From Chrysochromulina tobinii (Eukaryota; Haptophyta; Prymnesiales; Chrysochromulinaceae): a stretch of 22,561 nucleotides of DNA. Numbering within the stretch: the first letter of the stretch is position 1; every line of letters starts with the position of its first letter. The position numbers were made by a program, and so were the translations under genes. The DNA is taken from NCBI GenBank assembly GCA_001275005.1, contig JWZX01002201.1:1-22561 (forward strand), read 5' to 3'. The notes beneath the pieces are model-generated. The model was not told the origin of the DNA. It did not search any database and saw only the letters and a program-made list of their open reading frames with translations. Positions 17,723-22,561 of this stretch are shown here, one piece after another.

Positions 17723-17862
17723 CTCTTTCGCGTATCGATAGTGATGATGCACCGACGCTGGGTAGAGGAGTGACGACAAAATGCCTGCATAAGCCAGTGA
17801 AGGCAATTTGAACTTCTCCCGCGTTGGCTGTGAACTGGCTGTTACAAAAGGATACACACTCG
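17723..17862 (-). other. immediate 5' flank of the TRP-type channel gene
   Basis: The channel frame stays open here for 45 codons without an ATG (PTREKFKLPSLAYAGIL is part of its translation). It may be 5' UTR or part of an upstream exon. I cannot decide between these. Confidence 0.4.
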
Positions 17863-17938
17863 AACGTTCATGAACGTTAACACGACAGACGCGACAACCG
17901 GTGCTACGTGTGTGAACGTTAACACGACAGACGCGACA
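17863..17938. promoter_or_regulatory. AACGTT palindrome and 26-bp direct repeat upstream of the channel gene
   Basis: A perfect 16-bp palindrome, AACGTTCATGAACGTT, lies at 17863-17878. A perfect 26-bp direct repeat beginning TGAACGTTAACACGACAGAC occupies 17871-17896 and 17913-17938, 42 bp apart. The core AACGTT occurs three times (17863, 17873, 17915) and contains ACGT, the core of many bZIP sites. The position about 140-220 bp upstream of the presumed channel start suggests a promoter element, but this is inferred. Confidence 0.5.
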
Positions 17939-18340
17939 GCCGTGTGTGTGAAGTTAAATAGGGTCGACACAGAACAGCGCGGACAGCGCGGCGCTCATCG
18001 GCTCATGCGAGCGCGCTTCTCTACCATCTCTAGGTGACGTAGTACTGTGCTCTGTGGGCCGCGCTTTGCGCACTGGTCCGAAAACGGGAAAACGAATACG
18101 CAATCCAAAAACAATCCTCATAGTACCCTGATTTCAAACTGAGATCTGAGTGATTTACCCAAGGGGCGAGCTAGGCACGGCAGGGGAGGGATTACGGCGG
18201 GATTTGCAAGCAACATCGTTTGCAAGGCACAATCCTGCTCTACCCTCAGATTTCAAACTGACTATGTGCTACAACGTACAAGGACGCCTCGTTATCCCTT
18301 ATGAGCACCTCCTCTTATTTTTCTAAAAGATGGGGAACAT
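17939..18340. other. AT-richer intergenic region with an imperfect direct repeat
   Basis: There is no coding signal. A block around ACCCTnnGATTTCAAACTGA appears near 18125-18143 and again near 18241-18260, and CAATCCT precedes both. TTTGCAAG-type motifs lie between the copies. It may be a decayed repeat element or part of an upstream regulatory region. Confidence 0.4.
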
Positions 18341-18417
18341 CACGAGACCAGAGACTCGGGATTGGGGGAATTTTCTATACAAGAAAAGGGAATTTCTATA
18401 CACGAGACCAGAGACTC
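18341..18417. repeat. 17-bp direct repeat, 60 bp apart
   Basis: CACGAGACCAGAGACTC occurs at 18341-18357 and again, identical, at 18401-18417. TTCTATAC occurs twice between them (18373 and 18394). The function is unknown. Confidence 0.8.
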
Positions 18418-19325
18418 TCGTCCAAGAGGCCCTCGCGCCCGAAAAAATGGCCGAAGCTCAGAAAAACCGCGATGGGCACCCGCACACGATCCCCATGCCC
18501 TGCCCTCGCCCTCCAAAACGCGCCTCAAACAGACGCTATCCATGAGGATCGCGCGCGCGCTTTCCAAAAAAAGAAAACATCATGCCAGGGCAGACCGATG
18601 AAGGCTCACGCACTCCCATGCCTGAAGCCTCTCATGATCTGCACCCTGCCACGCAGCCCTTACAAACGACAACACGACGCGATGCGCTGCTGCTGCCACG
18701 CTCATGGACCACGCTACTGCTTGCCGCTGCTGCCACACCACTGGTGCCACTCTGCCACTACCGCACTACTTTGCACCACCACTGCGTGCTGCGTGTACGC
18801 TGATGACGCCACACTGCTGCTGCCTCGCTGCTGCTACCTTGCTATCCTCGCCTCCAATACTCCAACAAAGCAAAACAAAGCAAACAATCAAGCCGTACCC
18901 TCTACCTCCAAACTCCGCCCTGCCAATCAGGCTCGCAACCTTCAACTTTCTGTCACCGCCACCACCGCACCCGTCGCCTCCATCACCACCCCTGTGTCGA
19001 ACTCGCCGCAAACGCCATCGCCTCCGCCGCTTTCACCTCGCCAACCGGCATGCCTCATACCTGACCGCATGCCATCATCTACGTCACCACCCTTCCCCAC
19101 AGGGGGAGAGTGGGACCACCCTCCTCTACGGGGGCGGCCACGACGTCCAACACCCGCCATAGCAGCAAAAGAAACGAAACCTCCCAACCCACCCCCGTCG
19201 GGAAAGCGGGGTTCGAAGTGTGGGTTCTCTCTAAGGGGGGTCTAGTTAGTGTGCACCACAGCAGACAGTTCTGTACCGTAGTACACGTCCATCTCTTGGG
19301 GAGACCATGACGTTCGTCGCGTCCC
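18418..19325. other. low-complexity, C-rich region without a supported gene
   Basis: A 314-codon plus-strand frame (18301-19245) covers most of it. Its composition (Pro, Ser, Thr, Cys and His runs) and the lack of any domain suggest chance. CTGCTGC and CACCACC-like runs dominate 18680-19090. I see nothing else to support. Confidence 0.45.
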
Positions 19326-19580
19326 TGCGTAAACGTAGCGTCGGGTGCGTATACGCAGGTAGGTGCGTATACGCACCCGACGCCGCGTTTACGCACACGT
19401 GCTTGTACGCGGGTGTGGGTGCATATACGCAGGTACGTGCGTATACGCACCCCAGGGTGCGTATACGCGGGTAGGTGCGTTTACGCGAGCGGTAGTACGT
19501 ATACACAGCGGGTGCGTATACGTACCCCCTCGCGTATACACAGGTTTCTGCGTATACGCACCCCCGACTGCGTAAACGCA
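19326..19580. repeat. 14-copy array of the palindromic 12-mer TGCGTATACGCA
   Basis: Exact or near-exact copies of TGCGTATACGCA start at 19326, 19346, 19364, 19384, 19400, 19420, 19438, 19458, 19476, 19496, 19513, 19531, 19549 and 19569. Four are perfect (19346, 19364, 19438, 19549) and most others carry one or two changes. Spacing is 16-20 bp and mostly alternates between 20 and 18. The motif is a perfect palindrome and strictly alternates pyrimidine and purine, so it could bind a dimeric protein, extrude as cruciforms or adopt Z-DNA. The spacers between copies are short and G- or C-rich. No gene is supported within about 900 bp on either side. Confidence 0.92.
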
Positions 19581-20066
19581 GGAAACGACAAACCGTAATG
19601 ACCTAAGGCCGGTTAGCGCACTTTTCTTCCGTCCCCCCGGAACCGAACGTGATGCGCGCGCGGTCGCGGTGCAGGCGGCTGTCGCCTGTCCGCGACGCCG
19701 GCGGGTCATTACTGATTACTCTTTTCGTGGGGCTCCGCACCCGCGCCGGGTGCGCGTGGGCCGTCGGCCTTGGCGCGACCATTTACTGGTGAACGATGGT
19801 GCGCACGTGTCGTGTCCCATCGTAAAGTGTCGGCCTCTGGCACCATTTATTACCACTCGACTCTCTCGTCGCGGTCACACATCCACATGTCCCCACCGAT
19901 GTGATCGGACATGCCACTTGTCACACACCCCGCGGCCGCCGCATCTGACCCGGCCAACCGTTCGGTTCACACTGACCTAAGGACCACGAGAGACACACGC
20001 GACAGCAGACACTAACGGCACACGCACTGAGCTCACTCCCCGCGGTTGAGAAGCTTCGAGTCCGTT
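19581..20066. other. GC-rich region without a supported gene
   Basis: Frames here are short and Arg/Pro-rich. A small cruciform-prone stretch lies at 19886-19913 (CATGT with ACATG around CCGAT-GTG-ATCGG). ACCATTTA occurs near 19779 and 19845. Nothing else is recognisable. Confidence 0.4.
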
Positions 20067-20093
20067 TCGGCTTCGTCATTTTGACGAAGCCGA
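20067..20093. other. perfect 12-bp stem hairpin
   Basis: TCGGCTTCGTCA pairs with TGACGAAGCCGA around the loop TTT. There is no T-tract after it on either strand, so it is not a simple terminator. It lies about 400 bp past the stop codon of the minus-strand repeat-protein gene and could be a 3' UTR or insulator-like structure. Confidence 0.75.
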
Positions 20094-20493
20094 GGGACGC
20101 TCAAGGCCTGCTGTCCAGGCACGTCACGCCGCCCTCTCCACAGGTGCACTTCCCCACACGCCCCATCTGCCCACCCGCCCCAAACGGTGCTCACGATGGC
20201 GCTCAAAGAGCGCCTTCGCGAGCACACCAACGGGACCGAGCGCGCCGCCGCCCCCGTGCACACGTCATCATCTTCGATAGCCATCCTCATCACTCACCGA
20301 CACGGCGTGGCACTTCTAACCCGCCTGGTACCGAGCGCCCGACACGGCGCGGCTCGCGCGGGGTGTTGTCCTCCTCCATCTCGGCCACGCCCCGAGTCGG
20401 GCACGCGCCGAGTTTCGTCAGAGTCGCCAACGTCGACGCCACGCCTGCTCTGGTGCTCTCGCGCGCGCATGCAAGCGCTCACGACGGCGCGCT
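20094..20493. other. 3' flank of the repeat-protein gene
   Basis: I see no supported gene. A nested inverted repeat lies at 20187-20225: GTGCTC with GAGCAC outside and GGCGCTC-AAA-GAGCGCC (20198-20214) inside. Some of this may be 3' UTR of the minus-strand gene that ends at 20494. Confidence 0.4.
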
Positions 20494-22561
20494 TCACAGC
20501 CGCACCTCCTTCGAGTGCGCCGCGCCTCCTTTGAACGGAGCAATCTTCTTGAGGTGCGAGAACATGAACGCGTCGCCTGATGAGGGAGGCAATCAGAGGT
20601 CACTAGAGGTCATCAGAGGCCATCCAGCGGCTGTGAGTGTCGAGACGGGGCAAGGATGAGGAGCCATCTCAGTGGCCATCAGGTGCCATCAGGTGCCATC
20701 AGGTGCCATCAGGTGCCATCAGGTGCCATCGGGTGCCATCAGGGGCCATCAGGTGCCATCAGGTGCCATCAGATGTCATCAGATGTCATCAGGGGCCATC
20801 CGGCTCACCTCCAATGTTGGGTTTGGCGGCAACGCCAAAAGGCGCCCCACCGCCCATACGCCGCACTGGCACCTTGGGCACGGACGTGGAGACCTTGATC
20901 GCGAAGTCGGACGTCAAGATCGTCGCGGGTTTGAGGCTGCCCGCCAGGTTGAACGGGTTTCGCGCCTTTGTCGGTGACGTGTCCTTGCGCATCTCGTTGA
21001 CCTCGTGCACGAAGCGGTTCATGAGCGACTCCTCTGTAACCGCCGAGAAGCCCCTGAGCAACCCTGGGCTCGCCGCTGCTTCCCGCGCGCGCTCTGTCGT
21101 GGCACGCACCTGATGAGGGAGGCCATCAGTGTGATGAGGGGATGAGAGGGATGATCACGTCTCATCAGTGGAAGTGAGGGGTACTGAATCGCACTCAGAG
21201 GCGCGCTCGGTCATAGCACGCACATTCGAGACCATCAACGAGTCCGTCCCGTCATCAAGGGTCATCAAGGGTCATCAGGGGTCATCAAGGGTCATCAGGG
21301 GACATAGCACGCACATTCGAGACCATCAACGAGTCCGTCCCGTCATCAAGGGTCATCAAGGGTCATCAGGGGTCATCAGGGGTCATCAGGGGTCATCAGG
21401 GGTTATAGCACGCACATTCGAGACCATCAACGAGTCTGTCCCGTCATCAAGGGTCATCAAGGGTCATCAGGGGTCATCAGGGGTCATCAAGGGTCATCAG
21501 GGGTCATCAGGGGTCATAGCACGCACATTCGAGACCATCAACGAGTCTGTCCCGTCATCAAGGGTCATCAAGGGTCATCAAGGGTCATCAAGGGTCATCA
21601 AGGGTCATCAGGGGTTATAGCACGCACGTTCGAGACCATGAACGAATCTGTCCCAACTTTGGGTGGCGAGGCGCTCTTGTACATGCCAAAGGGCGAGTTG
21701 CCCTCCCGATTCGTGGTCGCGTGCATCGCCTGATGAGGGAGGCAATCAGGTGGCCATGAGTGGGGAGGCAATCAAGTGGCAAGTGAGTGACGAATGAGTG
21801 GTGAATGGGTGGTGATTGAGTGGTGCTTGAGTGGTGATTGAGTGGCACTGGAGTGTCCATCCGCCGCGATCAAGTGGCAATCAAGGGTCGGAGATCATGG
21901 GCAAGGACGGGCAAGGACGGGCAATCAAGGGCTCACAGTGAACGTCTTCTTCGCCGTCTGGATCGCGAAACTATCCAATCCGACAGTGGGGCCCGTCTTG
22001 TCGCCGGCGAGCTTCGTCGGTGAGCCCCTAACTTCATGGCTCTGGCGCGTCGGCGACGTGGACGAGCGGGACTTGGACATCTCCTGCGAAGAGACAGGAG
22101 GCGAGCGACGCCATGAGTACATCCATTCGATCCATATAAGGCAAGCGAAACAACGAGTAAACCCCGTTGGGTGCCCATTCGTGGCACTCAGTGAGGGGTA
22201 ATTAGGGTAATTCGGGAAATTAGGGAGGCACTCAGAGGTCAATACGGAGGCACTTAGTGTCGCGCTCAGTCTGGTCTTCAGTGGCCATCACCTGCATCAA
22301 GAACGAAGGCTTGTAGCCGTCCTTCGGAGGCGTCAAGGGCGCGCCACTCCCTATGAGAGGGTACACCGCCTTGGGCTCGGGCGAGCCGGGCGGACGGGCG
22401 AAGGACACGAAGGGGGTCGATGGCGCCGCATCCGCTTTCGCGGCCCACATGGCCTTCCTCTTGAGATCACTATCCTTGGAAGCCTCCGCCGCTTCGGCCG
22501 CCTCCGCCTCCGCCTTGGCCTTAGCCTCCTCCGCCGCCGCCGCCATAGCCGAGCTCTTCTC
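20494..22561 (-). CDS. unidentified repeat protein, last five exons (complement join 20494..20576, 20809..21109, 21628..21729, 21937..22083, 22292..22561)
   Basis: The gene is open at the right edge. Five exons splice in frame to 300 residues plus a TGA stop at 20494-20496. Junctions (minus strand): ATGCAG|GTGATG to TTCGCAG|GAG; TTCACT|GTGAGC to CATCAG|GCG; TCGAAC|GTGCGT to CATCAG|GTG; GGAG|GTGAGC to CATCAG|GC. Phases are 0, 0, 0 and 1, and all fit. The product starts with an Ala/Glu/Lys helix (EEAKAKAEAEAAEAAEA), then carries about five copies of a loose 25-residue motif: a Pro-Phe-like start, a short basic linker, then G-x-D-(S/A)-F. Examples are VGTDSFMVS, VGLDSFAIQ, IGGDAFMFS, LTSDFAIKV and GYKPSFLMQ. 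I do not recognise the family. Short linear repeats of this kind suit a scaffold or binding protein, which is inference. It has no membrane segment. Confidence 0.75.
20577..20808 (-). other. 232-nt intron containing a 10-bp minisatellite
   Basis: The minus-strand donor is GGAG|GTGAGC at 20808 and the acceptor is TTGCCTCCCTCATCAG|GC at 20577. More than half of the intron is the 10-bp tandem repeat at 20671-20800. The acceptor sequence is almost the same as in two other introns of this gene. Confidence 0.8.
20671..20800. repeat. 10-bp minisatellite, 13 units
   Basis: Thirteen contiguous units of AGGTGCCATC (variants AGTGGCCATC, GGGTGCCATC, AGGGGCCATC, AGATGTCATC) fill the intron. The period is close to one helical turn. 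On the minus strand the units read GATGGCACCT, resembling the shared intron end TGATTGCCTCCCTCATCAG. Confidence 0.95.
21110..21627 (-). other. 518-nt intron containing a higher-order repeat
   Basis: The minus-strand donor is TCGAAC|GTGCGTGC at 21627 and the acceptor is GCCTCCCTCATCAG|GTGCGTGCC at 21110. GTGCGTGC follows both boundaries. The intron is largely built of four diverged copies of the 3' end of the upstream exon plus its donor, each followed by 10-bp units. Confidence 0.78.
21212..21660. repeat. higher-order repeat: exon-derived core plus (TCATCARGGG)n
   Basis: Five cores of about 40-50 bp begin at 21212, 21303, 21404, 21515 and 21616. Spacings are 91, 101, 111 and 101, so they differ by whole 10-bp units. 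Each core contains the donor motif read GTGCGTGC on the minus strand and the codons for GTDSLMVSN. The last core is the genuine exon end. Between cores run several units of TCATCAAGGG or TCATCAGGGG. Confidence 0.92.
21730..21936 (-). other. 207-nt intron with degenerate short repeats
   Basis: The minus-strand donor is TTCACT|GTGAGC at 21936 and the acceptor is TTGCCTCCCTCATCAG|GCG at 21730. The interior is built of CACTCAATCACC-like and TTGCCCGTCC repeats. The last 20 nt match the other two shared intron ends. Confidence 0.78.
22084..22291 (-). other. 208-nt intron with a non-shared acceptor
   Basis: The minus-strand donor is ATGCAG|GTGATGGCC at 22291 and the acceptor is CTGTCTCTTCGCAG|GAGATGTCC at 22084. 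The nine bases after each boundary agree at seven positions (GTGATGGCC, GAGATGTCC). The acceptor differs from the shared one, so this intron may be older or more diverged. Confidence 0.78.

Noticed and set aside
18301-19245. 314-codon plus-strand frame starting with ATG
   Set aside because: It is low complexity, has no domain, and competes with other equally open frames. The direct repeats at its start are better seen as non-coding.
19326-19580. Coding frames through the palindrome array (Arg/Tyr/Thr repeats)
   Set aside because: Several frames on both strands are open at once because the repeat lacks stops. There is no start context or domain.
20067-20093. Rho-independent terminator
   Set aside because: The hairpin is perfect, but there is no T-tract and the genome context is eukaryotic.
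20637-21113. Plus-strand frame with SGAIRCHQVP-type repeats
   Set aside because: It is the translation of the 10-bp minisatellite, open in all three frames, and lies over an intron and exon of the opposite strand.
21212-21660. CRISPR-like array of repeats and spacers
   Set aside because: The cores are separated by 10-bp tandem units rather than unique spacers, the DNA is eukaryotic, and the rightmost core is part of a coding exon.

Overview
The window looks like nuclear DNA of a eukaryotic microalga or related protist. The genes are GC-rich and intron-poor, the introns have GT-AG ends, and the domain types are eukaryotic: C-type lectin plus TIR-like receptor, NACHT-LRR protein, ankyrin-TRP channel and OPR-type helical repeats. 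The closest match I can suggest from general knowledge is a haptophyte or a pelagophyte-like stramenopile. The sequence alone does not settle this.

Layout. (1) 1-3609: the first codons of one lectin receptor gene run off the left edge on the minus strand. A complete sister copy lies at 592-3609 (minus), so this is a tandem duplication. (2) 4025-7123 (minus): a CCHC zinc knuckle, OPR-like helical repeats and a two-domain RsmC-type methyltransferase in one protein. (3) 7154-13002 (plus), starting only 30 bp from gene 2: two long open frames that an 83-nt GT-AG intron joins in frame into one 1921-residue NLR-like protein. Its parts are an SH3-like domain, a HET-like module, a NACHT NTPase and leucine-rich repeats. 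(4) 13003-14923: no convincing gene, but 13129-13620 can fold into many hairpins. (5) 14924-17722 (minus): an ankyrin-repeat TRP-type cation channel in two exons, with a palindrome and direct-repeat cluster upstream at 17863-17938. (6) 17939-20493: no supported gene, but it holds a 14-copy array of the palindromic 12-mer TGCGTATACGCA at 19326-19580. (7) 20494-22561 (minus): the last five exons of a gene for an unfamiliar repeat protein, open to the right edge. Three of its introns end in the same 20-nt sequence, and two are filled with 10-bp minisatellites.

How the parts may relate. The lectin-TIR-like receptors, the NLR-like protein and the ankyrin-TRP channel are all plausible sensing or signalling proteins, so this may be an innate-sensing neighbourhood. 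That is inference from gene content only. The OPR-RsmC protein is probably an RNA-modifying housekeeping or organelle factor. The most unusual items are the spliced HET-like-NACHT-LRR gene, the introner-like introns with an unspliced copy of an exon junction inside one of them, the palindrome array, and the OPR-RsmC fusion.
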